Made by a program: the position numbers and the translations under genes | Source of the DNA: a virus | Reading direction: 5' to 3' (one strand) | Virus record (IMG/VR): IMGVR_UViG_3300017969_003508 | Span: 1 to 40,729 of that record | DNA: 40,729 nucleotides | Notes under the pieces: model-generated | Database searches by the model: none | The model's input: the letters and a program-made list of their open reading frames with translations, nothing else | What the model was told of the DNA's origin: nothing | Part shown: one piece after another, positions 16,334 to 26,900 of the stretch | Layout of the letters: every line of letters starts with the position of its first letter | How positions within the stretch are numbered: the first letter of the stretch is position 1

Positions 16334-17830
16334 TTAATAAACAACCACAACTGCGCCGTTGCCGCCGCCTGGATATAAGCGGTTGCCGCCGCCTCCTGGG
16401 CCTGCTGCTTCTTTGCTAGTTGCACCGTAACCAAATTTAAAATCACCTATGTTTGCACCATCAGTGTCTGCTAGTGTCGATAACGGAATAACATTGTTTG
16501 ACGATGCTCTGTGTGACGATGCATCTTTAGAGTATCCTAGTGTTAAGCCGCCGCCGGCGCCGCCAGTAGATTGCAAGTTTTGCCATTGTGCACAAGGCCA
16601 GTTACTGTTACCTGCGCCAAAGTAGAATGTCCAGTGATCTTGTCCAAATCCAGTATAGCATACAGTTGATGTGCCGACTGTAATACTGCTGCTACCGCCG
16701 CTTCCTGAACCTATGCTCATAACTTGAACATCACTTACGCCTTCATAACCATTTCTAGATGAAGATCCCGACTCTGCTCCTATACCCACTGGGCATGCAT
16801 TTACTGCAAAGTCGTCGTCACCATAAGGAAAACTTGATGCTCCGCCTGTGTTAGGTTGTATAACTGTGCCGCCTGATGATCCGCCTTGAGAAGCACCAGA
16901 AGAGCAAAGGTAAACGCCATTACACATACGTTGACATGTGCAGCTTTGCCAGTTTAGTCTATCGTAAAAGTTTTGGCCGAATACGTAATGATAACCTATA
17001 TAACACAAACAAGTATAATCAGAGTTGCCGCCCCAGTAGAAACAACAACCACAGTTTCCATTATTTAATGTTTGTGCAGGTTCCAAATATGCAACAGTAC
17101 ATACACAACTGCGTCTTGTTCCACCGAACCAATAATCATAACCGTTAAAATAATTGTTAGCACAAGTACAGCCTGCTAACCCAGCAGACGAACCACCGCC
17201 GCCTGCATCAATTGATAATTGGCCATCCAAATTAGCTTCTTCTCTAAAGAATGGAATAAACACACCATCACCGCCGGTTCTATTTATATCACCGCCTGTA
17301 GCTGTGCCTCCTGAGTTAAAGTATCCGTTAATACAGTTTACATAACCACAAGTAGGAAGGTCAAAACCTAAACTTACTTTGTTATCATTTGAAGCGTCTC
17401 TAGCTGTAGAATTGCTTGTACAGTTCCAAGATATTGATTGCTCAGTAGCATTATTAGCCGTAACTGTTGTTGCACCTAGCACAATACTGCTTGCTGTTAA
17501 GCCGCCTGTAGAACCAACGTTGATAGTCATCGTTGATCCTGGTGATACACCGTCAATTGTTTTTTCAGCATAGCCTCCGCCGGCACCTGTTAAGTGTCCA
17601 ACAAAGTTCATACAATAGGATGTTCCCGGAGTTGCTACTCCAGAGCAGCAAGACGTGCTGTCAAAGCAAAAATCTGTTGTTCTATAGCAACTACCTGCGC
17701 CTATAACAAATACTTTTACTTTGTTGATGCCTGCTGGAACTTCCCATGATGTAGTGCCTGGAGTTGTATAAACAGCAGCCTTGGTGTATCCAAAGTCTGT
17801 AACTGATCCTCCTGATATAAATCTACCCAT
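16334..17830 (-). CDS. Glycine- and cysteine-rich tail-fibre adhesin
   Basis: 498 residues. The start (YTTPGTTSWEVPAGINKVKV followed by FVIGAG) and the end (PGGGNGAVVVVY) are the frame of phage and bacterial glycine-rich adhesins. Between them lie several Gly clusters (GAGGGYAEKT, DAGGGGSSAG, TGGAGGGLTLGY, AGPGGGG). About 24 cysteines are spread over residues 48 to about 420, many in C-x-C or CC pairs (FDSTSCCSG, GCTCANN, SCVCTV, NCGCCFYWGG, TCLCY, SCTCQRMC). That is unusual for a phage fibre and suggests disulphides or metal clusters. It is preceded by an AGGA site. A receptor-binding tip, comparable in layout to the polyglycine tips of T-even gp38, is the likely role; the comparison is by composition only. 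Confidence 0.75.
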   Translation of the reverse strand: MGRFISGGSVTDFGYTKAAVYTTPGTTSWEVPAGINKVKVFVIGAGSCYRTTDFCFDSTSCCSGVATPGTSYCMNFVGHLTGAGGGYAEKTIDGVSPGSTMTINVGSTGGLTASSIVLGATTVTANNATEQSISWNCTSNSTARDASNDNKVSLGFDLPTCGYVNCINGYFNSGGTATGGDINRTGGDGVFIPFFREEANLDGQLSIDAGGGGSSAGLAGCTCANNYFNGYDYWFGGTRRSCVCTVAYLEPAQTLNNGNCGCCFYWGGNSDYTCLCYIGYHYVFGQNFYDRLNWQSCTCQRMCNGVYLCSSGASQGGSSGGTVIQPNTGGASSFPYGDDDFAVNACPVGIGAESGSSSRNGYEGVSDVQVMSIGSGSGGSSSITVGTSTVCYTGFGQDHWTFYFGAGNSNWPCAQWQNLQSTGGAGGGLTLGYSKDASSHRASSNNVIPLSTLADTDGANIGDFKFGYGATSKEAAGPGGGGNRLYPGGGNGAVVVVY

Positions 17831-17840
17831 AATTAATTCC

Positions 17841-18161
17841 TTACGCTGTGCTTGTTTCTATTCCGTATACAACTGCATTAACGTCTGTTGCACTTGATCT
17901 AACGATAACTCGTTGGTTTGAACCAACAACTATGCCTGTTCTTTCAAGAACTCCTTTTGGATTAATGCCTACATCGTATTCGATATATTCGGCAACCGTT
18001 GGAGAATCTGCATCTCCAATTGCAATTCTTGCAGTAATTGTGCTGCCGCTCCTGTTAACAATGTTAACTGTTGCAACTGCAAATGTATTAGCTGGCGCTG
18101 TATACACAACCGTGTCAGTTGCTGCAGATAAATTGTTTGCTCCTAATTTTCCTGATGCCAT
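17841..18161 (-). CDS. Small beta-rich virion protein, 106 residues
   Basis: The protein starts MASGKLGANNLSAATDTVVY and then shows VYTAPANTFAVATVNIVNRS, a beta-sandwich pattern common in small fibre-associated proteins of marine T4-like phages. It resembles in size and strand order the 109-residue protein at 28710 (ATRATIIGLSLANLTANAVN), which sits in the matching place beside the other adhesion genes. A GGAG site lies 12 bases before the ATG. It directly follows the 1902-residue fibre and precedes the Cys-rich adhesin. No enzymatic motif is present. A collar, connector or decoration subunit is possible. Confidence 0.65.
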   Translation of the reverse strand: MASGKLGANNLSAATDTVVYTAPANTFAVATVNIVNRSGSTITARIAIGDADSPTVAEYIEYDVGINPKGVLERTGIVVGSNQRVIVRSSATDVNAVVYGIETSTA

Positions 18162-18176
18162 TTTATTTTATCTCCA

Positions 18177-21100
18177 TTATCTTTGTAAAAAGTAATTCAA
18201 AGCTAAAGCAGCTCCATCAATACTTCCTGTAAAATTGACAGGACTGTTAATATTTATAACATTCCCTTCGGTATTAGTAATAGTATTCAACGTAACTTCT
18301 ATTTCACCAGCTGTAATACTATTTACATTCAATGTGGCGCCGCCGCCACCTATCTGACTCTGAATGTAAGTTCTAATTGCTTTTTGTGTTGGTACAATGT
18401 TGTCTGAATTAGCAGCAAATGTACCATCTGTACTAAATTCATTTACAGCAGTATTAGAACTACCAAGTGTAACTGAACCTAGTTGCAATTCTTGTAGACC
18501 CGCTAAGTTAAACGCATCAGCATTCAAACTTGACTTACCAGTTGACTGTTCAACGCTAAACAATTCGCCTACTCTAAAGTTGCCGTCTTGGTCAGTTGAA
18601 GTATAGAATACTCTACCTCCACCAAAATCATTTGTTTCTTTAGTTGGATCCGGAGATACTAAAGGATCTCCAGGATAATTTGTGTTAGCAAAGTTTCCTG
18701 TTCCTATATCTAAGAAATCGTGTCCTGTCAAACGCACTTGTGAGTATCTTAATCTAACTTCTAACGCATCGTTATGCTCAGGAGCAACATTGATTTCTAC
18801 AGTAGGACTTAGCTGTAGTTCTGCTGTATACGGTCCGCTGCCTAACAGTGATAATACATTTACTAGTTTGTAAACTTGACTGTTACCTGCAAATGTTACA
18901 TTTGAACCTTCAATCGGAACTTCATTTAGGCCTGCTACAGCGACAAAGTTACCAGCTTGATAAATGTCTGCGTATCCATCTCCTGTAATTAATGCTGTTG
19001 CACTTTCCCAATCTGCACCTCTATTTGTAAATGTTGGTTGAGCTAGTACCCCATCTCCTACACGCACAGTAAATGTAGAAGCTACTGTATCGTTAGGATC
19101 AGTAATTGTTAGTGTCGGAACACTAGTGTATCCTGAACCAGGCTCTAGTATCTTGTATCCTGATATTTGTCCGTCTGTTGTAACTGTACATCTTACAAAT
19201 GCCTGACCTACGTTTTTCTGATATTGTGCTACAGCAGCAGTAGTATTACCACCTACTGTTACCCAAGTACCTTCAGAGCCTGGTGAACCAAATGCAGTAG
19301 CATTGTGATTGTTTGTAGTGGTTAATGTGCTTGATGTCCAGTTATACCCATCTGTTGATATTGCTGATTCATTAGCACCATTTACAACATGCCACACGCC
19401 TTGACCATAACCAATATTTGTCCATGTACTGCTTAATGGTAGTGTTGATGTATACCATGTTGCGCCATCAAAGCTGTGACTTACTGTATCTGTACCTGTA
19501 GCTACAGCAACATATTTGCTGTTACCAAATGCAACAGATGTGTATGTAAGTGCTGTTGCACTTGTACTACCTATCCAGCCTGTACCGTTGTTTGTACTCA
19601 CTGCTGTATCTGCACCTTCTGACATAACAACGTATCTACCTGCGCCATATACTAGTGCAGAGTAACTGTTACCAATTACAGGTAGTGTTGTAGCTGCAAC
19701 CCACGCTGTGCCGGTATTTGATACAGCAACATTACCTGCTGTACTAATTGCCATAAAGTATTCATCATCTTTGTTATAAGTAATGTCTACCCAATCTGCA
19801 CTTGCTGGTAATGTCATTAGTGTCCATGTTGCGCCATCGTCTGCACTATATGCACCTTGTGTTCCTGTTGCCGCTGGCAATGTTACAAAATAACCTGTGC
19901 CGCCAACTTCACCGTAAGTTATCTTACCTTGTGCTGCTGGAGTTGCGCCGCCTGCATTAAAGATTTGACCTCCTGGTGTCCAGGTGCTTCTGTCTACTGT
20001 TACGACTGTATCTGTATTTGTGTTACTTACCGCAACCCATTTATCATTACCAAAAGCAACATCTGCGTATACATTAGATGTATTGTAAGTGCCCGAAGCT
20101 GGATATGATGCTCCGTTATATGATGGAGCAGCAGGCGCTGCTAACTCAATTCTAGGTTCAACACTATAAGTTGAAGTTTGATCTAGTGTAGCTTCAATTG
20201 GAGTACCAGCTATGATATGATCCCATCCTGGATTACCGTCTGACTCTCTATAAACTTGTGCTACTTTTGTACCCGAACTATATGAATTTATGTATCCGTA
20301 TTGTCCTGCACCTTTACCTGCAATAATCATTATACGCATACCTGTATACGCCGCCGATGGAGCAGTATCTTGTCCTGCAAGAGTAATACTTGTAGTATCA
20401 CCTGTTTGTGGACTGTTTGATGCAAAACGATAATCTGCACCAGTAGTTAACAATCTAACTTCAAATACACCATCATCTCTAATTTCATCAAGTGTTGCAT
20501 CTTCATCGTAACCAATACCACTAAATGATAAAGTGTTGTTTGTAGTTGTGTAGTTGTTACCAGCATTTGAGTATTCTAATGCAAGTAATTCACTTGTATC
20601 TGTATATACATCGGCAACTTGAGCCTCAAATGCTCTGTTATTTACAGTACCAGTGATTGGTACTTCAGTTGAATCAACACCTTCTGCTACACTACCATAA
20701 TCGCCATAAGAGTTGTTACCATTTGTTGCACGTATCTTACCACCTGATTCTGATAAGTATCCAATGTGATTATAATATGTAAACACAGAAACTAATTCTG
20801 AACGTCCTAAGTTTGAAACCCAATATCCAATACCATCACTTAATACCTGTGTAAAGTCATTTGCTACCATTGAGTCATTGCCGCCATTGTGCAATGATCC
20901 ATCAACTTTCATACCTACACACGCTGTACCAAATGTTGATACGTTTTGTACATAAGGTGATTTGGTGTTAATCCAAACTCTTTGATCTGCTGGTCCCCAA
21001 CCTGGATCTAATGATACATATGCACCTGCACTTGGACGTTTAGTACCGTATGAGTTTGCAGAACCTAGTGTACCTGTAAGGCCGTCTAGTGTCATGTTAC

Positions 21101-23885
21101 GTAAGCCAGTACCATTTCTCATATAGAACATGTTTTCTTGGGTACTACCTGTTACTGAATTAACATATAGTTGGCCAGCTGTAAATGATTTATAATTGCC
21201 TGTATAAATTAAGTCGTGTTGTATAGCATCTATATAACGACTTACATCTCTTTCACATTTTGCACTGTTATAACTTAAATCTACTGTCATTGTTCCTGAT
21301 GCAGTAGTTAATGTTAGTGCTGTGCCGCCTCTTGTTTCAGAAACTGTAAATGTTGTTCCGTTTGGTACTGATTCTACATAATATACTGTATCTGCGGTAA
21401 TGCCGCCAAATGTTGTACCACTGAACACAACAGCAGTTCCTACATTTAACCAACTTGTATCTGCGATTGTAATCACGTTACCGGTTGCATTTGTATCTGT
21501 TGCAGTATCAGTATATGTTGCTGCAATGTATGCTGTAGTTTCAGCTATAATAAAGTTTCTATTTAATTCTATACATTCGATAGCGTATGTATAATCTGTA
21601 GTTGTGTTAGGATCATTAGAACCTGTTATAGCCGGTGCAGTAGAATCACCAGTTGCACCATTTAAACCGTAATCTATGTAGTCATGTATTTGTTGAACAA
21701 GATTAGCAGCATCAACACCCGCTGCTGCGCCGCCTGCTGGAGCAGTTGTTACTTGTGTTTCACCGTTTCCAGCTGTTGGAGTTACGGCTGCATTTGTTAC
21801 AATACTATCAATAAAGGTCTCCATATGCAACAACGTTCCCAAGCTATAGTCTACTTCAGATGTATCTACATACGAATCTGCTGGCATTATTCTGGTAGAA
21901 CGCAATTCGTCACCTATTACAGCAGTTTGATGCGGAACAATCAAAGGAGGAACTTCTTTGAATTGTCCTGTTTTTACAAATAAACTGTTAGTTGGGATAC
22001 GTTCTGCTGGAACTTCTCCGTCTGATTGTGCATCGATTGCATTTATTACAATATCTAACAATCCTTCAGCAACACTTTGTGCATCGTTTTCCTCAGTATA
22101 ATTTGTATCAATTACTTGATTAAACGAGCTATAAGTAGTTCCCGGTGCAAGATTAGATAATACAGCATCAATAACTACTTTCATTTGACTTAATGTTTCA
22201 GACAACTGTTCATATTCATCTTGAATCGATGCTATTAACGCTCCGCCTTCAAAATAAGTTAACGTAGCTTCTCTGGTTCTTTCATTGCCGCCGTGTCCTA
22301 AGTCGTAGATAATTGCATCTAAAATTTGTCCCATATCTCTACGACATGTTGCAATATTATCATTTGTAAAACCTGACCAAATACCAGTTCCTGCTGTTAT
22401 TTGAGCGTTAACCCATTCTACTAATTCTTCTTGTATAAAACTTCTATTAACTTTTAACAAGTGTTGTGCATTTGTTCTTAAATGTCCTGCGTCAATTCTT
22501 TCCAGACCGTATCTAACTGTTTTAAAAGGTTTATCAAGTGTATATCCGTAATCTATTTCATCTGTGCCTTTTTCTGCAACATAAAATACATTATTGATAA
22601 TACCAAAGTCTGCCCATACTAAATCAGCATCTTCTACTTTCAGTACTTGTCCATCTTTTCCTATAGGTAGTCTTGTTGCGCCGCCACCTGAGTAGTAAAC
22701 AATATCGCCGTCTGTTGTAAGAACACTAACTTCACTACCGCCTACTAATTGATTCCAAGTTGTACCTGTTAAATCTTGATCTGGTCTATTTTGTACTGTA
22801 ACTTCATCTGAAGTATGGCTATCTACACAGATATATGTAGAATTTAAATACCTAACCATATCACCTAAATCATAGATAGTAGCATCTGCCCAGTTGCCCT
22901 TCCAGTATGCTCCTGAATTTAATCTAGACCAGTAAGTATTATTAGGTGGTCGTTGTCCTGTACCTTCGTGTTCTTCTGTGCATAGATAGGTGTAACCGCC
23001 TAAAGTAACAACATCACCTATACGATAATCTTGGTTTGTTGAGTCTTCGCCCCATTCGCCTCTAAAATTAAATCCTGTTGAAAATACATCCCAGTCGTCT
23101 AAACTTACAGTTGGTTTAGCATCTAGATTATTAGTTTTTGCAACATATTGGTATCCACCAAAAGTAACAATATCTCCAGGCTGGTATCTGTTTCCTTGAT
23201 CCCAACTATCTTCGAATTCTAAACCTTCTACAAATTGTGCCCACTTTGCTTCGTCATCTGTGAGATAAGTTTGACTTGTATGATGAGCAACACATATCCA
23301 AAGTCCGCCACCAAATTTTACAACATCGTTTACTTTGTATCGTATAGCACCTTGCCAATTTCCCTTATATTCAAAGGTTATATTAAATGTATCCCATTTT
23401 AGAGTATCTACTTCTAAACCGTCTGCATTTGTAGCAGCACTTGTATGTGCTGTATTACATCTATAAATACCCGGACCGTATCTAACTAAATCTCCAATTT
23501 TGTATGTTGTAGCTGTTGACCAATCTCCTAACCACTCAATACCTGTAGTTGCGAAAATATCCCATTTTCCTTGATCTAGTTCAAGCGTTGCTTGAGATGT
23601 ATGACCTGTTGTACATATGTAAACAGTAGCTCCATACTTTACTAAATCATTTAGTTGATATTGCGTAGCAGATGCCCAGTCGTCTAACCAACTTAGTCCT
23701 TCAGTAAATAATTCCCATTTCGCAGAATCTAAGTCTAAATTAAAATCTGACTTTGATGTATGTCCTGCTACACAAAGATAAGTTTTTCCGTTGACTTTAA
23801 CAACGTCATCTACATAATATATGGTAGAGGCTGTCCAATCGTTTTTCCAAACAAATCTAATTCTACCTAGTTTAAATTCTGCCAT
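18177..23885 (-). CDS. Giant tail fibre with seven chitin-binding-like repeats and an Asp-box propeller
   Basis: 1902 residues. Residues about 12-390 hold seven repeats of W...Y..GD.V..G..Y.C...HTS......W, the pattern of CBM5/12 (ChtBD3-like) carbohydrate-binding modules. Two modules with CRRD/CERD...DA...D follow. A middle region (LDPGWGP, KSPYVQNVSTFG, SDGIGYWVSNLGRSELVSVF) and a C-terminal region (RLTGHDFLDIGTGNF, FYTSTDQDGNFRVGELF, PTQKAIRTYI) are shared with the 1467-residue neighbour. Residues about 1258-1540 are six to seven copies of a roughly 40-residue unit ending in S-x-[DN]-[GD]-x-x-W, an Asp-box beta-propeller, absent from the paralog. A GGAG site and a late box overlapping the preceding stop control it. 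It is a receptor-contacting fibre; the sugar specificity is unknown. Confidence 0.85.
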   Translation of the reverse strand: MAEFKLGRIRFVWKNDWTASTIYYVDDVVKVNGKTYLCVAGHTSKSDFNLDLDSAKWELFTEGLSWLDDWASATQYQLNDLVKYGATVYICTTGHTSQATLELDQGKWDIFATTGIEWLGDWSTATTYKIGDLVRYGPGIYRCNTAHTSAATNADGLEVDTLKWDTFNITFEYKGNWQGAIRYKVNDVVKFGGGLWICVAHHTSQTYLTDDEAKWAQFVEGLEFEDSWDQGNRYQPGDIVTFGGYQYVAKTNNLDAKPTVSLDDWDVFSTGFNFRGEWGEDSTNQDYRIGDVVTLGGYTYLCTEEHEGTGQRPPNNTYWSRLNSGAYWKGNWADATIYDLGDMVRYLNSTYICVDSHTSDEVTVQNRPDQDLTGTTWNQLVGGSEVSVLTTDGDIVYYSGGGATRLPIGKDGQVLKVEDADLVWADFGIINNVFYVAEKGTDEIDYGYTLDKPFKTVRYGLERIDAGHLRTNAQHLLKVNRSFIQEELVEWVNAQITAGTGIWSGFTNDNIATCRRDMGQILDAIIYDLGHGGNERTREATLTYFEGGALIASIQDEYEQLSETLSQMKVVIDAVLSNLAPGTTYSSFNQVIDTNYTEENDAQSVAEGLLDIVINAIDAQSDGEVPAERIPTNSLFVKTGQFKEVPPLIVPHQTAVIGDELRSTRIMPADSYVDTSEVDYSLGTLLHMETFIDSIVTNAAVTPTAGNGETQVTTAPAGGAAAGVDAANLVQQIHDYIDYGLNGATGDSTAPAITGSNDPNTTTDYTYAIECIELNRNFIIAETTAYIAATYTDTATDTNATGNVITIADTSWLNVGTAVVFSGTTFGGITADTVYYVESVPNGTTFTVSETRGGTALTLTTASGTMTVDLSYNSAKCERDVSRYIDAIQHDLIYTGNYKSFTAGQLYVNSVTGSTQENMFYMRNGTGLRNMTLDGLTGTLGSANSYGTKRPSAGAYVSLDPGWGPADQRVWINTKSPYVQNVSTFGTACVGMKVDGSLHNGGNDSMVANDFTQVLSDGIGYWVSNLGRSELVSVFTYYNHIGYLSESGGKIRATNGNNSYGDYGSVAEGVDSTEVPITGTVNNRAFEAQVADVYTDTSELLALEYSNAGNNYTTTNNTLSFSGIGYDEDATLDEIRDDGVFEVRLLTTGADYRFASNSPQTGDTTSITLAGQDTAPSAAYTGMRIMIIAGKGAGQYGYINSYSSGTKVAQVYRESDGNPGWDHIIAGTPIEATLDQTSTYSVEPRIELAAPAAPSYNGASYPASGTYNTSNVYADVAFGNDKWVAVSNTNTDTVVTVDRSTWTPGGQIFNAGGATPAAQGKITYGEVGGTGYFVTLPAATGTQGAYSADDGATWTLMTLPASADWVDITYNKDDEYFMAISTAGNVAVSNTGTAWVAATTLPVIGNSYSALVYGAGRYVVMSEGADTAVSTNNGTGWIGSTSATALTYTSVAFGNSKYVAVATGTDTVSHSFDGATWYTSTLPLSSTWTNIGYGQGVWHVVNGANESAISTDGYNWTSSTLTTTNNHNATAFGSPGSEGTWVTVGGNTTAAVAQYQKNVGQAFVRCTVTTDGQISGYKILEPGSGYTSVPTLTITDPNDTVASTFTVRVGDGVLAQPTFTNRGADWESATALITGDGYADIYQAGNFVAVAGLNEVPIEGSNVTFAGNSQVYKLVNVLSLLGSGPYTAELQLSPTVEINVAPEHNDALEVRLRYSQVRLTGHDFLDIGTGNFANTNYPGDPLVSPDPTKETNDFGGGRVFYTSTDQDGNFRVGELFSVEQSTGKSSLNADAFNLAGLQELQLGSVTLGSSNTAVNEFSTDGTFAANSDNIVPTQKAIRTYIQSQIGGGGATLNVNSITAGEIEVTLNTITNTEGNVININSPVNFTGSIDGAALALNYFLQR
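19250..20120 (-). repeat. Asp-box beta-propeller repeats inserted in the 1902-residue fibre
   Basis: Units such as AFGNSKYVAVATG...HSFDGATW, GYGQGVWHVVNG...STDGYNW and YSADDGATW recur every roughly 40 residues, about seven times. This is the sialidase-type Asp-box pattern. The block lies between segments that are adjacent in the 1467-residue paralog (after SVEPRIEL and before QAFVRCTV). Confidence 0.75.
22715..23850 (-). repeat. Seven chitin-binding-like modules, fibre 1
   Basis: Seven coding repeats of about 50-55 residues with conserved Trp, Tyr, GD/ND-x-V, a Tyr-x-Cys or similar strand and HTS. The fifth (YQYVAKTNN) lacks the Cys and HTS; the others largely keep them. Confidence 0.75.
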
Positions 23886-23911
23886 GTTTTACTCCAAAAC
23901 CTGTATTATAC

Positions 23912-23920
23912 ATATTTATC
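23912..23920 (-). promoter_or_regulatory. Late promoter-like box
   Basis: The minus strand reads GATAAATAT, 26 bases before the ATG at 23885, and overlaps the TGA of the 1467-residue fibre (23919-23921). GGAGT follows as ribosome site. It likely starts the late unit 23885 to 15616. Confidence 0.65.
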
Positions 23921-26900
23921 AATTACCTAAGAACAATGCTTGTTGTAAGTATGTTCCGCTAACTCCTCCGTTTAGTGCAACGTCTGCGTTAAATTCTATT
24001 CTATTAGCTTCAGTTGAAATACTGCTTCCAGAAATTTCAACCTGTCCTGCTACTACTCCTACTACTTGAAGATTGGCAGATCCGCCGCCAATTCTGGACT
24101 CAATATAGGCCCTAATTGCTTTTTGTGTAGGTACAACTTCATCACTATTTGCACTCAGTGTTGCATCAGTACTAAACTCTCTAACCGTAGCACTAGTACC
24201 CCCTAATCTTACACCACCTAATCGTAGTTCCTCAAGTCCGCCTAATTCAAATGCATCAGCATTAAGTGTAATAATACCTGTTGCCTGCTCTACTTCAAAT
24301 AGTTCACCAACTCTAAAGTTACCATCTTGGTCAGTACTTGTATAGAACACACGACCACCTCCACTATCAACAGCTTCGTATGCTTGTGTTGGTTCATTTG
24401 TAGACGTATAGCCTTCTACATACCTAGTAGGATAATCTGTATCAACAATATTACCTGAGCCGATGTCTAAGAAATCATGTCCTGTTAGTCTTACTTGACT
24501 ATAACTTTCTCGTATTGTTATTGATGCTAAATGCTCAGGTGCTGTAATAGCATCTAACAAAGGACTGATTGTTAAACTTGCTGATTGGTTGCCTAGTGAA
24601 CCAACTACATTATCAACTGCAACTAGTCTATAAATTGTTGAATCTCCAGCAAGTTCTACGTTAGCGCCTGGACCAGGTAAGTTAGTCATACCCGTAACAT
24701 GCAACCCAGAACCTGTTTGGTATATATCAGCATAACCGTCGCCTGATACTGTTGCTATAGCAGATACAAACCCTGTTCCTCTGTCATTCCATGTAGGTTG
24801 GCCTAATACTCCGTCTCCGACTCTAACTTCCCAAGATCCACTTGCAGTTCTATTAGGATCGGTAATTAAAATGCTAGGCGGTGAACCTGCTGTATAACCT
24901 GAGCCTGGATCTAAAATTTTAAATTCGCCTAGGCCGCCGCCTGACACAGATAATCTTATAAATGCAGTAGTTCCTGATACAGGATCAGGAATTACTACTC
25001 TTGGTTCTATTTGATATCTAGATGTGCTATCAGGTATCTCTAATGTACGTCCAGGAACAACATGATCCCAACCATAAACTCCGTCAGATTCTCTAGCAAT
25101 AATCATATCTTTTGTAGCAATATCATAAGATGTAATATAACCATATTGTCCTGCACCTGCACCTGCAATAATCATTATACGCATACCTAAATAATTGTCT
25201 ATAGTGTTTGCATCTGCTTGTGATATTTTTATATTCCCATCTGTATCTACAGGACCGTCTTGTGCGTTACCTTGCACAGTTAAATACCCTGCACCTAAAG
25301 GATTTTCGCCTGTACCTGTGAGACGTACTTCGTAGATGCCTCCGTTATTTACATTTGCAGAAGCTATGGACGCCCCTGTGCCTGTACCCGTAATGGCAAA
25401 TGAAGCAGTAGTGTACGCACTTCCTGCATTTGAATATTCAAACACTAATATATCGTCAAATCCATCTGTGAACACAGTGGAAATTTGCGCATCAGTGCTT
25501 CTGTTATTCACTTCAGCAGTAATTGCTGTTTCTGTAGTATCTACACCCTCGGCGACACTACCATATCTTCCATAGGAGTTATTACCGTTGGTTCCTCGAA
25601 TTTTACCACCATTTTCAGCTAGGTATCCAATATGGTTATAGTATGTAAATACTGATACAAGTTCAGATCTAGCTCTATTTGTACACCATACCCCTATACC
25701 ATCACTTAATACCTGTGTAAAGTCGTTTGCAACAACAGAGTCGTAACCTCCGTTATGAAGATCGCCATCAATTTTAAGTCCAGTAACACCGTTACCAAAT
25801 GTAGAAACATTTTGCACATACGGAGATTTGTATATCCATACAGTTTCATCATCTGGTCCGGTCCCTGGATCTAAGCTTACATATGCTGCGTCTAGAGTAG
25901 GTCTTCTAGTTAGATACGCATTTGCTGTGCCTAAAATATCTGATAAACCTTGTAGGCTCATATTTCTAATTCCACAACCACTATTTACGTAAAACATTTT
26001 AGCAGATTCATAACCTGTTGCAGGTGTTACAATAGTGCTCCTCAATTCGTCACCTATCAAAGCACAATTGCGTGGTAACGATATTGGCAGTATTTCTTCA
26101 TAATATCCTGTTTTTACAAATATAGAAGTGTTAGGGTAAGACGTATATATTGGATAGATATTTCCTGCGTCTGTATGAGTTACATATTCACCTACAAAAT
26201 CATTAAAGTTTGCTTCTATATAATCTATAACATCTTTTATAGCATCATTTTGTGCTTTAGTATTGACACTTCCTGTCTGTGATTCATATCTTAAAAAATA
26301 TGCAGAATCAGCAACTGTAATAGATCCATTTTGATCAATATCTCCGTATGCAAAATTAGTGTTCGGATTTATTGATTGTAGCAGTGTTTCTAAATTAGGC
26401 GCATTAACTAATGACCCTGCACTGTCTAATTCTAATATTGCTGCGGTTAATACGTATGTATCTTGATTGCCTGCTGTTGTATCGTACGGAACTCTATTAA
26501 ACATAAAATCTGCTTCATTTGCTCTTATATGATCTGCGGCATATTTTATTGTTCTAAAAGGAGATTGCAAACTTTTGCCGTTTTCAGGTAAGTCTACACC
26601 GTCCTGTGAAACGTAATATACTTTTGAAACAACATCAGCACTAGTCCACTCCAGTGCATTGCCTGTAGATGATAAAATTTCGCCTTGTGCACCTCTAGCA
26701 AATCGTGTCTTATTAAGATTTGTTGGATCATTAGCATATGTAATTAAATCTCCTCGAGTTGTAAGTACGTTTGTAGGGAAACCTTCGGCATATAGTTCAT
26801 AGTAAATTCCGCCTGCAAGTAAATCTAGATCTGGACGTTTATCTGCTGTTCCTAAATGAGGACGTATAACTTTGTGTGTATTAGACCCATAGGTAACTAA

